Origin: UBA9300 sp032260385
Lineage (GTDB): Bacteria; Bacteroidota; Bacteroidia; Bacteroidales; VadinHA17
Length of the DNA: 64,000 nucleotides
Direction of reading: 5' to 3'
Assembly: GCA_032260385.1 (NCBI GenBank)
Contig: JAVVEL010000005.1
Coordinates: forward strand, 68,185 to 132,184
The notes beneath the pieces are model-generated. The model saw nothing but the letters and a program-made list of their open reading frames with translations, was not told the DNA's origin and did no database searches. Numbering within the stretch: the stretch's first letter is position 1; each line of letters opens with the position of its first letter. Both the position numbers and the translations under genes were made by a program. Shown piece after piece: positions 17,248 to 26,761 of this stretch.

Positions 17248-18288
17248 TTGAAAGATAAAATCAAGCAGGTAATTAAGCCGGGTCTGTTTATAGGCCTCAG
17301 CGTCTTACTCCTGTTCCTGGCTTTCAGGAAGGTCGATCTTTCAGAGGTCCTGACCATACTTAAACAAGCCGAATATTTATGGGTCCTGCCTGCCCTGCTG
17401 GCAGCCACACTGGCTTATTTCGTAAGGGCACGGCGGTGGATACTTATGATAAGGCCCCTGGGCTACGATCCCCCATTTAAATCAGTCTACCATGCCCTGA
17501 TGACTGGCTACCTCTTCAATCTTGCCCTGCCCCGCCTGGGTGAACTGACCAGGTGCGTGGCACTGGGAAAGAAAGAAAAGATCCCGGTCTACAGCCTCTT
17601 TGGAACAGTCATAGCTGAAAGGGCATTTGATCTTATAAGCATGCTCATCATTATGTTCGCAATGGTACTTGGCAGGGGAAGCACAATGGATTCCTTCCTA
17701 AAGAAAAACATCTTCCAGCCGGTAAGCGATAAATTCATTTCCATTTTCGATGCTTCATTGGTTTTAATTATCATCCTGGTAATCTTCCTTGCAGTGATGT
17801 TCCTGATGATATATATTTACAGGGAAAAGCTGAAAAAGGTAAAACTGCTGTCAAAGGCAGGTGACCTGATGAAGGGCATCGTTACGGGACTGAAAACCTT
17901 TGTCAGGATGAAAGATAAGATTGAATTCATCATTCATACCCTTATCTTGTGGTCACTCTATATTATAATGACCTGGCTTGTTCTCTATGCCATACCTTCC
18001 ACTTCACAACTTAATTTCAGTGATGCCGTTTTCCTTCTTGTGATAGGCACCCTGGGAATGGCAGCACCCGTACAGGGTGGCATCGGTGCTTTTCACTGGA
18101 TTATCTCACGCGGATTGTCTGTTGTTTATGATATAAACCTCACGGAAGGACTGGCTTATGCTACTGTTTCCCATGAGTCGCAGTTACTGCTGATAGCCTT
18201 TCTTGGCACCATCTCCTTCTTCATTATCATGGGAAAGTCAGGAAAAAAGAAGCTTAATCTAAACCTTTCAACTGATGGCGAAGAATAA
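17248..18288 (+). CDS. Flippase-like membrane protein (lysylphosphatidylglycerol synthase TM-domain family)
   Basis: The 346-residue integral membrane protein belongs to the UPF0104/YbhN-like group related to the flippase domain of MprF. About eight hydrophobic segments are visible. Conserved features include ARRWILMIRPLG near residue 60, the LPRLGELTRCVALGK loop, and GGIGAFHWIISRG near the C-terminus. The substrate is unknown; lipid-linked sugars or aminoacylated lipids are possible. It starts with TTG two bases after panD, with no alternative ATG near the conserved N-terminus. It overlaps radA by 14 bases, so the genes are probably translationally coupled. Confidence 0.8.
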   Translation: MKDKIKQVIKPGLFIGLSVLLLFLAFRKVDLSEVLTILKQAEYLWVLPALLAATLAYFVRARRWILMIRPLGYDPPFKSVYHALMTGYLFNLALPRLGELTRCVALGKKEKIPVYSLFGTVIAERAFDLISMLIIMFAMVLGRGSTMDSFLKKNIFQPVSDKFISIFDASLVLIIILVIFLAVMFLMIYIYREKLKKVKLLSKAGDLMKGIVTGLKTFVRMKDKIEFIIHTLILWSLYIIMTWLVLYAIPSTSQLNFSDAVFLLVIGTLGMAAPVQGGIGAFHWIISRGLSVVYDINLTEGLAYATVSHESQLLLIAFLGTISFFIIMGKSGKKKLNLNLSTDGEE

Positions 18289-19630
18289 AACCATGTGGGT
18301 CTGCAGCAGCTGTGGGGCTGAATCGCCCAAGTGGATAGGGCACTGCCCTTCATGCGGCGAATGGAACACCTATTTTGAAGAAATAATCCCCTCAAAGAAA
18401 AGCACAGCCGTCTCTTTCGGGAAGGAAGAATCCAGGCCGCAGTTGCTGAATGACCTGGCTGCCCTGGATACAAAGCGCATCAGGTCGGGCATGGAGGAAA
18501 CAGACCGGATACTGGGAGGGGGAATAGTACCGGGCTCACTGATACTGCTCGGAGGAGAACCCGGTGTGGGAAAATCAACACTTGCCCTCCAACTGGCCAT
18601 GAGGCTTGAAAACAAGAAAATTCTCTATGTCTCCGGGGAAGAAAGCGGTGAGCAGATAAAGCTTAGGGCCGGACGCCTGGGCTATACCAACGAAAACTGC
18701 TATGTATATTCAGAAACTGCCCTTGAATCAATAATAAACAGTGCCGAGCTTCTGAAACCTGAGATAATAATTATTGACAGCATACAGACCATAAGTACAT
18801 CCACCCTTGATTCGTCAGCGGGAACGGTCAGCCAGGTCAGGGAGTGTGCTGCCATGTTGCTTAAATATGCCAAGCAAACGGGCACACCTGTTTTACTCAT
18901 AGGGCATATTACCAAGGACGGCAGCCTGGCCGGACCAAAAATACTTGAGCACATAGTTGACGTTGTCCTTCAGTTTGAAGGTGATAATAACTATGTATAC
19001 CGTATTCTAAGGGCTGCAAAAAACCGTTTCGGCGCAAGCACCGAGATCGGGATTTTTGAGATGCTTGGCACCGGGCTCCGGGAAGTGTCAAATCCTTCAG
19101 AAATGTTTATCGGGCAGCATGAAGAAGCACTCAGTGGCATAGCCATAGCCGCAACCATCGATGGCATCAGGCCTTTTATGATTGAGGCACAGGCTCTTGT
19201 AAGCAGTGCTGTCTACGGGACCCCCCAGAGAAGTTCCACGGGCTTTGATGCCCGCAGGCTTAACATGCTTCTTGCCGTCCTGGAGAAAAGGGCCGGCTTC
19301 AGGCTGGGCGTAAAAGATGTATTCATGAATATTGCAGGAGGTCTTAAGGTGAACGATCCTGCCATTGACCTGGCAGTAATAAGCGCTGTCATGTCTTCAA
19401 ACCTTGACATCCCAATTGAACGAAGAGTCTGCTTTGCCGGGGAAACAGGCCTTTCGGGAGAGATAAGGCCGGTCAGTCATATCGGCCAGAGGATAAAGGA
19501 AGCCTCAAGACTGGGCTTCAACACTATATATATATCTAAATACTCCCGTACCGAAGGCGTGAAAAAAGAAAAGATCAATATAGTAAAGCCCGGCAAGGTT
19601 GACGAGCTGGTTAAGAAATTATTCGGCTGA
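18275..19630 (+). CDS. radA: DNA repair protein RadA
   Basis: RadA is a RecA-like branch-migration ATPase that extends heteroduplex during recombinational repair. The 451-residue protein has an N-terminal zinc finger (Cys10, Cys13, Cys24, Cys27), the Walker A motif GGEPGVGKST at residues 93-102, the RadA signature KNRFG near residue 250, and a C-terminal Lon-protease-like domain. Its start overlaps the upstream membrane gene by 14 bases. It converges on the penicillin-binding protein gene with a 3-base gap. Confidence 0.97.
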   Translation: MAKNKTMWVCSSCGAESPKWIGHCPSCGEWNTYFEEIIPSKKSTAVSFGKEESRPQLLNDLAALDTKRIRSGMEETDRILGGGIVPGSLILLGGEPGVGKSTLALQLAMRLENKKILYVSGEESGEQIKLRAGRLGYTNENCYVYSETALESIINSAELLKPEIIIIDSIQTISTSTLDSSAGTVSQVRECAAMLLKYAKQTGTPVLLIGHITKDGSLAGPKILEHIVDVVLQFEGDNNYVYRILRAAKNRFGASTEIGIFEMLGTGLREVSNPSEMFIGQHEEALSGIAIAATIDGIRPFMIEAQALVSSAVYGTPQRSSTGFDARRLNMLLAVLEKRAGFRLGVKDVFMNIAGGLKVNDPAIDLAVISAVMSSNLDIPIERRVCFAGETGLSGEIRPVSHIGQRIKEASRLGFNTIYISKYSRTEGVKKEKINIVKPGKVDELVKKLFG

Positions 19631-19633
19631 CCC

Positions 19634-21985
19634 TTAAAATTCTTCCAGGTCGTAGATATTCCTTGCCTGCCCCTGTCTCCTCACCTTATCGCAGTCGAGC
19701 TCAATATTGAAGCCGGGCGGCTGGTCAAATTCATCAGCTTCCATTATTCCCAGTTCAGGATCAGCAAACAATTTTTGCATGAAGAGGGCAAAAACCGGCA
19801 AAGCCATGTTGGCCCCCTGCCCGTGGGTCATATCTTCAAAATGAATGGACTGGTCTTCCCAGCCTGTCCAGACCCCGCCTACCAGGTTGGGAGTGATACC
19901 CATGAACCATCCGTTGGAGTGATTCTGGGTGGTACCTGTCTTACCCCCTATCTGTCCTCCAAGCTCGTACTTCCACCTGAGCCTTATGCCCGTTCCTTCA
20001 TCAACCACACCACGCAGCAGGCTCACCATCAGGAAAGCCTCTTCTTCACTCATCACCTCATCTATACGGGGGGTGAAAAGTGAAATAACATTACCGTTCT
20101 TATCCTCTATCCTGCTCACAACAAGGGGTTGGGTAAAAACACCCTTGTTGGCATAGGCGCCAAAAGCTCCGACCATTTCATTGAGGGTGAGAACGGAGGT
20201 GCCAAGGAAGATTGAATTAACAGGATCGATATACCTCCTGTTAATACCCATCCTGGCCATCAGGTCAACCACTGCCTGGGGAGTAAACTGCTTCATCAGC
20301 CATGCCGATATATAATTCTCCGAATTGGCCAGTCCCCATTTAAGGGTAACCATCCTGCCATGATACTCCTTCGGGCCGCTGCTTCGGGGTGACCATATCG
20401 TATCATTATCCTCAAATTCCCTGGGTATATTTTCCACCTCGTAACAGGGCGAGAAACCTTCCTGCATCGCCAGTGTATACAGGAAGGGTTTTATTGTTGA
20501 TCCTACCTGCTTTCTCTGCTGGTTCACCGCGTCGTATTTGAAATACCTGAAATCAGGCCCTCCGACATAGGCCTTGACATGCCCCGTATGAGGATCCATT
20601 GCCATCATTGATGATCTTACGAAATATTTATAGTAAAGCACAGAGTCATAAGGGGTCATCACCGTGTCGATATCTCCTTCCCATCTGAAAATCTCCATTG
20701 GAACAGGTGTGTTGAAAGCAATCCAGATGGAGTCCTCGGAAACCCTTCCCGACATATTCCTGTACCTGTCGGTGCGCCTGATCGAAATATCCATTATCCT
20801 TTCTATCTGGGCTGACTTAAGATCATTACTGAAGGGCGGATTCCTGAAATTTTTTGCGATATTACTAAAAGCAGGCTGGAGGTCCAGGGCCAGGTGTTCA
20901 GCCACAGCTTCCTCTGCATATTTCTGCATTCGTGAATCAATGGTTGTGAATATCTTCAGTCCATCACTGTAAAGGTTGTAGTTCGATCCGTCAGGTTTCT
21001 TATTCTTCCTGCACCATCCATAGAGGGCATTGTTATCCCATTCTTTCCTGGCATCCAGGTACTGGCTGTTAAGGAGAAACATATTTTCTTCGGGCTCATA
21101 GGCTATCATCGTTGTCCTTACATATTCTCTCAGGTAGGTTGCCAGGCCGGTATTATGGTCCTCTTCCCTGAAATCAATCTCTATTGGTAACTGCATCAAT
21201 GAATCAGCAACTTCCTGTTCCAGGTAACCATACTTGCCCATCTGTGAAAGGACAATATTGCGCCTCTCCATCATATTCTCCGGATTACGCCTGGGGTTGT
21301 ACTGTATCGGGTTTTTGAGCATCCCCACTATTATTGCAGCTTCCTCTATCTTCAGAGAGTCCGGGGTGGTATTGAAATAAACCGAAGAGGCCGAACTGAT
21401 GCCAACGGCATTAAACAGGAAATCATACTGGTTGAGGTACATTGCTATTATCTCTTCCTTGGTATAGTTCCTTTCAAGCCTTACTGCCGTGGCCCATTCC
21501 TTTAATTTTGCCAGCCCCAGTCCTATTGAATGGCTTCTGACAGTGCCGTCCTGCATGATTTCCCGCGTACTATACAGGTTCTTGGCCAGCTGTTGGCTTA
21601 TTGTTGAACCGCCACCCGACTCCTGACCAAGCAGTATGCTTTTTATTAATACCCTCATCAGGCCCCTTACATCAATCCCTGAATGACGATGAAAACGGAT
21701 ATCCTCGGTGGCTATGAGAGCATCCACAACATAGGGTGATATTTCATCGTAATCGGCCCAGGTCCTGTTCTGCAGGAAATATTTGCCAAGTAAAACACCA
21801 TCGGCCGAATACACTTCAGCGGCCAGGCTGTTATCCGGATTTTCCAGCTCTGCAAAGCCGGGCATGGGCCCGAAAACCTCAAGGGATATAAGTATGAAAA
21901 TTGTGATAAGCAAAACAAAGGGAAAGGCAAAAATTGCCCAGAACCATATCTTATACTTCCTGTATTTATCTTCTTTCTTTGCCAT
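19634..21985 (-). CDS. mrcA: Class A penicillin-binding protein (PBP1A type)
   Basis: This bifunctional enzyme polymerises and crosslinks peptidoglycan outside the inner membrane. The 783-residue protein has an N-terminal membrane anchor (about residues 14-35) and a GT51 transglycosylase domain with EDIRFHRHSG and GGSTISQQLAKNLY. The transpeptidase domain shows the SxxK motif in VGSTIKPF, SEN as the SxN motif, and GGKTGTTQ as KTG. Length and order are canonical. It is transcribed alone from the divergent spacer shared with topA. Confidence 0.96.
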   Translation of the reverse strand: MAKKEDKYRKYKIWFWAIFAFPFVLLITIFILISLEVFGPMPGFAELENPDNSLAAEVYSADGVLLGKYFLQNRTWADYDEISPYVVDALIATEDIRFHRHSGIDVRGLMRVLIKSILLGQESGGGSTISQQLAKNLYSTREIMQDGTVRSHSIGLGLAKLKEWATAVRLERNYTKEEIIAMYLNQYDFLFNAVGISSASSVYFNTTPDSLKIEEAAIIVGMLKNPIQYNPRRNPENMMERRNIVLSQMGKYGYLEQEVADSLMQLPIEIDFREEDHNTGLATYLREYVRTTMIAYEPEENMFLLNSQYLDARKEWDNNALYGWCRKNKKPDGSNYNLYSDGLKIFTTIDSRMQKYAEEAVAEHLALDLQPAFSNIAKNFRNPPFSNDLKSAQIERIMDISIRRTDRYRNMSGRVSEDSIWIAFNTPVPMEIFRWEGDIDTVMTPYDSVLYYKYFVRSSMMAMDPHTGHVKAYVGGPDFRYFKYDAVNQQRKQVGSTIKPFLYTLAMQEGFSPCYEVENIPREFEDNDTIWSPRSSGPKEYHGRMVTLKWGLANSENYISAWLMKQFTPQAVVDLMARMGINRRYIDPVNSIFLGTSVLTLNEMVGAFGAYANKGVFTQPLVVSRIEDKNGNVISLFTPRIDEVMSEEEAFLMVSLLRGVVDEGTGIRLRWKYELGGQIGGKTGTTQNHSNGWFMGITPNLVGGVWTGWEDQSIHFEDMTHGQGANMALPVFALFMQKLFADPELGIMEADEFDQPPGFNIELDCDKVRRQGQARNIYDLEEF

Positions 21986-22004
21986 TATTATGCAGTCTTT
22001 GCGT

Positions 22005-22012
22005 CAAAAGTA
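22005..22012 (-). promoter_or_regulatory. -7 box TACTTTTG for the PBP1A gene
   Basis: The reverse strand reads TACTTTTG, 19 bases ahead of the ATG at 21985. Confidence 0.5.
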
Positions 22013-22041
22013 CTAAATATTAATTAAAGAATTATCGCTTA

Positions 22042-22049
22042 TAATTTTG
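22042..22049 (+). promoter_or_regulatory. -7 box TAATTTTG for topA
   Basis: TAATTTTG fits TAnnTTTG, 55 bases ahead of the proposed topA ATG. A second, weaker match (TTACTTTG) lies at 22070-22077. Confidence 0.4.
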
Positions 22050-22104
22050 AACAATGATACAGAAATGCTTTACTTTGTCGGGCTAATTGTGGAAAGTAAT
22101 TCAG

Positions 22105-24417
22105 ATGGAAATGAGTGAGAACCTCGTAATTGTAGAGTCGCCTGCAAAAGCTAAAACAATCGAAAAATTTCTTGGAAAGGATTTTAAGGTGGTATCCAGC
22201 TTTGGTCATATACGCGATCTTTCTAAAAAAAATAATCTTGGTGTTGATATTGAAAACGGTTTTAAACCTGAATATATTATTCCTGACGACAAGAAGAAGC
22301 TTGTCAGTGAACTGCGTAAGCAGGCCCTGGGCGCCTCCCTTGTATGGCTGGCCTCTGATGAAGACCGTGAAGGAGAGGCTATTGCCTGGCACCTGGCCCA
22401 GGTCCTTGACCTCCCGCCGGAAAAAACAAAAAGGATAGTCTTCCATGAGATTACCAGGGAAGCCATTGAGAAAGCCATCAATTCGCCCCGTGGAATAAAT
22501 ATCTCCCTTGTTAATGCCCAGCAGGCACGCCGTGTCCTTGACAGGCTGGTGGGTTTCGAAATATCTCCCATACTGTGGAAAAAAGTGCAGCCTGCCCTGT
22601 CGGCAGGAAGGGTGCAATCAGTCGCCCTCAGGCTGATTGTCGAAAGAGAACGTGAGATAATTTCCTTTAAAGCCGAATCTTCATTCCGGGTCACCGGTGA
22701 ATTTATTATCCTTAAGGACAATGGTGAAGAGGCTGTTATCAGGGCTGAAGCATCAAAAAAATTCCGTAATGAAAAAGATGCCAGGGCCTTCCTCGAGCTA
22801 TGTGACGGAGCTTCCTTTGAGATAGACGACATAAACGTAAAACCTGGTACTCGGTCACCTGCGCCACCCTTTACCACCTCAACACTTCAGCAGGAAGCAT
22901 ACAGGAAACTGGGCCTCTCCGTTGCCCGGACAATGTCGCTTGCACAGCGCCTCTATGAAAGCGGTAAAATTACATACATGAGAACAGATTCAACCAATCT
23001 GTCTCAGCTCGCAATCAATACCGCGGCAAAAACCATCAAACAGGAATACGGGGATGAATATTCAAAACCCCGGCAGTATAAAACAAAATCGAAAGGAGCA
23101 CAGGAAGCCCATGAGGCTATAAGGCCGGCATATATGGAAAATAAATCCATACAGGGAAACCAGCAGGAAAAGAAGCTCTATGACCTTATCTGGAAAAGAA
23201 CGGCTGCCTCACAGATGAGTGATGCAAAAGTTGAAAAAACAAGTATAAAAATCGGAATGTCCAACTCCGATATCCCTTTTACGGCACAGGCAGAAGTAAT
23301 TAAGTTTGACGGTTTCCTGAAAGTATACAGGGAGTCCGTTGACGATAACGGTCAGAACGGGTCAGAGACCATAATACCACCGGTAAAAAAAGGCATGGCC
23401 CTCAGCTATGATAAGATCAGCGCACAGCAAAGATATACATCACCTCTTCCGCGTTATACCGAAGCCAGCCTGGTAAAAAAGATGGAAGAACTGGGTATAG
23501 GAAGGCCCTCAACATATGCTCCTGTCATTTCAACAATACAGAACAGGGGCTATGTGGCACGGGAAGACAGGCCCGGGGAGCCCCGGAAAATAAGCACCCT
23601 CCTCCTTGAGGACGGGAAGATAAAGGCAGGCAGTAAAACAGAAAAGGCAGGCTATGAAAAGTCAAAGCTCTTCCCGAAAGATATAGGTATTATAGTAAAT
23701 GACTTCCTGGTGGAACATTTCAGTAATATCTTTGACTATAATTTTACCGCCAATATAGAAATGCAATTCGATAAGATTGCAGAAGGACAGAAGGAGTGGA
23801 GTAAGATGATAGGGGAATTCTACGGTCCCTTTCACAGTAAGGTGAGTTCAACCCTGAAGGAAGCCGACCGTAAAACCGGGGTGAGGGAGCTGGGAACCGA
23901 TCCTGGGTCAGGCGAACCGGTATACGTCAAGATGGGGCGCTTTGGCCCCCTGGTGCAACTTGGTGATGCATCCGAAGACAAAAAACCACGCTTTGCAAGC
24001 CTGCGTAAAGGTCAGCTGATAGAGACAATAGAGCTCGGTGAAGCACTTGAGCTGTTTAAGATGCCCCGCCACCTGGGTGATTACGAAGGTGAAGAAATGC
24101 TGGTTGGTATTGGGCGTTTCGGACCCTATGTAAAGCATAAAAATAAGTTTTATTCGCTAAAAAAAGGAAAGGATGACCCCTATGATATCAATGCCGAACG
24201 TGCAATTGAACTGATAGAGGAGAAAAGGGATGACGATAAGAAGAAGGAAGTAAAACGCTTTGGAGACATTGTGATACTCAATGGCCGCTACGGGCCCTAC
24301 ATTTCGCATAAAAAGAAAAATTATAAAATACCCCGGGGGACTGATCCTGAAACACTGAGCGAAGAGGATTGCCTGAAGATTATTGAAAAGAATTCAGGCA
24401 AGGGAAAAAAGAAATAA
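22105..24417 (+). CDS. topA: DNA topoisomerase I
   Basis: TopA relaxes negative supercoils by a type IA single-strand passage. The Toprim domain begins at once (LVIVESPAKAKTIEKFLG), and the DEDREGEAIAWH acidic motif follows. The catalytic tyrosine is in ITYMRTDST, about residue 293. The C-terminus has three Toprim-associated repeats (around VYVKMGRFGPLVQ, LVGIGRFGPYVK and ILNGRYGPYIS) instead of the zinc fingers of E. coli TopA. The start is the ATG at 22105 or 22111; the GTG at 22087 is less likely. Confidence 0.96.
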   Translation: MEMSENLVIVESPAKAKTIEKFLGKDFKVVSSFGHIRDLSKKNNLGVDIENGFKPEYIIPDDKKKLVSELRKQALGASLVWLASDEDREGEAIAWHLAQVLDLPPEKTKRIVFHEITREAIEKAINSPRGINISLVNAQQARRVLDRLVGFEISPILWKKVQPALSAGRVQSVALRLIVEREREIISFKAESSFRVTGEFIILKDNGEEAVIRAEASKKFRNEKDARAFLELCDGASFEIDDINVKPGTRSPAPPFTTSTLQQEAYRKLGLSVARTMSLAQRLYESGKITYMRTDSTNLSQLAINTAAKTIKQEYGDEYSKPRQYKTKSKGAQEAHEAIRPAYMENKSIQGNQQEKKLYDLIWKRTAASQMSDAKVEKTSIKIGMSNSDIPFTAQAEVIKFDGFLKVYRESVDDNGQNGSETIIPPVKKGMALSYDKISAQQRYTSPLPRYTEASLVKKMEELGIGRPSTYAPVISTIQNRGYVAREDRPGEPRKISTLLLEDGKIKAGSKTEKAGYEKSKLFPKDIGIIVNDFLVEHFSNIFDYNFTANIEMQFDKIAEGQKEWSKMIGEFYGPFHSKVSSTLKEADRKTGVRELGTDPGSGEPVYVKMGRFGPLVQLGDASEDKKPRFASLRKGQLIETIELGEALELFKMPRHLGDYEGEEMLVGIGRFGPYVKHKNKFYSLKKGKDDPYDINAERAIELIEEKRDDDKKKEVKRFGDIVILNGRYGPYISHKKKNYKIPRGTDPETLSEEDCLKIIEKNSGKGKKK

Positions 24418-24427
24418 ATTCAATGCC

Positions 24428-25582
24428 ATGCTTGACCTGAACGATTATTTTGATCCCGTAAGCATAGATAAGCCACTGTGGTCACACCTGGCTGAACCTT
24501 CACGTTTCGCCCATAATCTGGTAATAAATACCGAGAGCAGGCAGATCAAAGACCCGGGCAGTTTCCGCCTGGCCCTGGTGGGTGTGCCCGACGACAGGCG
24601 CTCACCCAATAAGGGATGCGCCTCTGCCCCCGATGAAATAAGAGCCGACCTCTACCAGCTTTCACGCCTGCCCGGGAAGATCAAGATAGCTGACCTGGGT
24701 AACCTGAAAAAGGGTATCAGCTTTGATGACACCCTGGCCGCCCTGAGTGATATAGTTGAATACCTGCTTGGTGAAAATACTTTCCCCCTGATACTGGGAG
24801 GAAGCAGTACACTGATACCCGCCATTGCAAAAAAGATTAAGGGCAGCTATGATTATGTCTCGGTTGATTCACGTATCGACTGGGTTAACGAACGTAAGGA
24901 AAAAGACTCCTTTAACTACCTGTCAGATATCATCAATATAAGCAGCAATCTTAATAACTTCATGGTCGTAGGCTACCAGTCATATCTGAACGACCCACAG
25001 GTTCTGAACCGCTTCAGGAAACTTAAGCATGACCTTGTAAGAATAGGAGAGGTGAGAGATGATATACACGAAATTGAGCCCTCTTTCCGCGATTCGGGGC
25101 TGATTACCTTCGATATCTCCGCGGTGCGCCAGGCCGATGCCCCCGGAACCTTCGCCCCGTCGCCAAATGGCTTCTACGGTGAAGAGATATGCCTGCTTTC
25201 CAGGTATGCAGGCCTGTCCGACTCTTTGCAGGCAGCAGGCTTCTTTGAGGTTAACCCCCTGCTAGACAGCCGCAGGCAGACCACATCAATGGCCTCACAG
25301 ATGATATGGTTCTTCCTGGAAGGATTCACACAAAAACAGAATGAGTCATCGGTGCTCAGCAAGGAAAATTCGGGACGCTTTGTGAATTACCATGTCAGCA
25401 TTGAAGACAGCAACGAAGACCTGGTCTTTATCAAAAGCACTATAACCAACCGGTGGTGGATTGAGTATACAAGCAAAAAAGGCAAAAAACACTACATCGC
25501 CTGTTCCTATAACGATTATCTCCTGGCCGGGGATAATGAAATACCGGTGAGATACATGAAGGCAGTGAAACGGATAAACTGA
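24428..25582 (+). CDS. Arginase/formiminoglutamase-fold protein lacking metal ligands
   Basis: The 384-residue protein aligns with the ureohydrolase family (arginase, agmatinase, formiminoglutamase) and is often annotated as formimidoylglutamase in Bacteroidota. The manganese-binding motifs are altered. GGxH reads GGSS, DxHxD reads DSRID, and the C-terminal SxDxD reads TFDIS. At least three metal ligands are therefore missing, and a hydrolase reaction is doubtful. The C-terminal 60 residues extend beyond the fold. The ATG at 24428 starts ten bases after topA. As I recall, a homologue often lies between topA and gldK in Bacteroidota, which hints at a structural or regulatory link with type IX secretion, but no function is shown. 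Confidence 0.72.
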   Translation: MLDLNDYFDPVSIDKPLWSHLAEPSRFAHNLVINTESRQIKDPGSFRLALVGVPDDRRSPNKGCASAPDEIRADLYQLSRLPGKIKIADLGNLKKGISFDDTLAALSDIVEYLLGENTFPLILGGSSTLIPAIAKKIKGSYDYVSVDSRIDWVNERKEKDSFNYLSDIINISSNLNNFMVVGYQSYLNDPQVLNRFRKLKHDLVRIGEVRDDIHEIEPSFRDSGLITFDISAVRQADAPGTFAPSPNGFYGEEICLLSRYAGLSDSLQAAGFFEVNPLLDSRRQTTSMASQMIWFFLEGFTQKQNESSVLSKENSGRFVNYHVSIEDSNEDLVFIKSTITNRWWIEYTSKKGKKHYIACSYNDYLLAGDNEIPVRYMKAVKRIN

Positions 25583-25769
25583 AAATACTGTAAAAAATAT
25601 GCCTCTGCTGCAACATTCTCATTTTTCATCCGTTTACTTAATCCGTTGATAACTTTATGCTATTGGCTTAATTTTTGAGAGATATTTTATCAACAATGTA
25701 TTTTTTTTTCATTTACTTTACTCTTACTAAGAGCTCAGTCTGCCTGAAACAGCGGAAGAGGTCAATTTT

Positions 25770-26714
25770 ATGAAAAAAGAGCTACTGATAATACTGCTTT
25801 CAACATTTATGCTTACAGGTCTTTCTGCCCAGAACGATCCGGTAAGCAGCCAGTTTATGTTTAACCATATGCTCTATAACCCCGGCTCTGCAGGAGCTTC
25901 GGGTATGATATGTGCCACTGCCATGAACAGGCAGCAGTGGGTGGGCTTCGAAGGAGCCCCCAAATCAACCGTTTTCCATGTTAACGCCGAAGTGCGTCCC
26001 TTTAAGATAAGATCAGGCGTGGGGCTAACCATAATAAGCGACCAGACAGGATTTGACAGCGATAACAGCCTCCTGCTTACCTACTCCTATATTACCCCTC
26101 TTGGTAACGGCAACCTGGGGATAGGTATCAATGCAGGTCTACTGAACAAGTCGATTGACCCCACCTGGAATATACCTTCAGGTGATATTTTTGTTCAGCC
26201 TACTGGTGACCCCCTTATCCCCGACGGGAAAGAAAGCTACCTGGCCTACGATATGAGCTTCGGATTGTTCTATAATTCAATAAATTACTATGCCGGTGTC
26301 TCTGTTACCCATCTTAATGAACCAAAAATAAAATATACCACGGCCACTCCTTATATAGCCAGGCAATACTATGCAACTGCCGGATATACAGTAAGATTGC
26401 CCAATCCAAACTTTGAATTACTGCCATCTGCACTGCTGTATACCGACGGTAAATTATTCCAGCTTACAATTAATACAATGGTGAGATACAATAAAAAAGT
26501 CTGGGGTGGCGTTTCCTATAGAGCAGCCGACGCACTGATTGGAATGATAGGTATTGAACTATATAACGGAATACGTATCGGATACTCCTATGATTTTCCG
26601 ATGAACGATATAAGAAAAAGCACTTCAGGCAGTCATGAATTTATGATTAACTATTGCTTTGACCTTAGCATGGGGAGGAGTTCCAAGCGTTACAAAAGTA
26701 TTCGATTTTTATGA
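25770..26714 (+). CDS. porP: PorP/SprF-family type IX secretion membrane protein
   Basis: The 314-residue protein has a cleavable signal peptide (about residues 1-20, ending LSAQ) and a beta-barrel body of the PorP/SprF family. These proteins sit in the outer membrane and contact the PorK-PorN ring and some secreted adhesins. Motifs typical of the family are SSQFMFNHMLYNPGSAGA at the N-terminus and the repeated GG-aromatic strands. It heads the porP-K-L-M-N operon in the same order as in Porphyromonas. The 187-base upstream spacer has no exact -7 box, so another sigma factor may be used. Confidence 0.92.
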   Translation: MKKELLIILLSTFMLTGLSAQNDPVSSQFMFNHMLYNPGSAGASGMICATAMNRQQWVGFEGAPKSTVFHVNAEVRPFKIRSGVGLTIISDQTGFDSDNSLLLTYSYITPLGNGNLGIGINAGLLNKSIDPTWNIPSGDIFVQPTGDPLIPDGKESYLAYDMSFGLFYNSINYYAGVSVTHLNEPKIKYTTATPYIARQYYATAGYTVRLPNPNFELLPSALLYTDGKLFQLTINTMVRYNKKVWGGVSYRAADALIGMIGIELYNGIRIGYSYDFPMNDIRKSTSGSHEFMINYCFDLSMGRSSKRYKSIRFL

Positions 26715-26761
26715 TTATTTAAAAAATTTAACTTACTTGCGGTATTAAATCAGCTTGCAAT

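Noticed and set aside
22206..22877. 223-codon reverse frame within topA
   Set aside because: It is the antisense shadow of a well-supported gene; its protein is rich in Ser/Arg with no recognisable motif.
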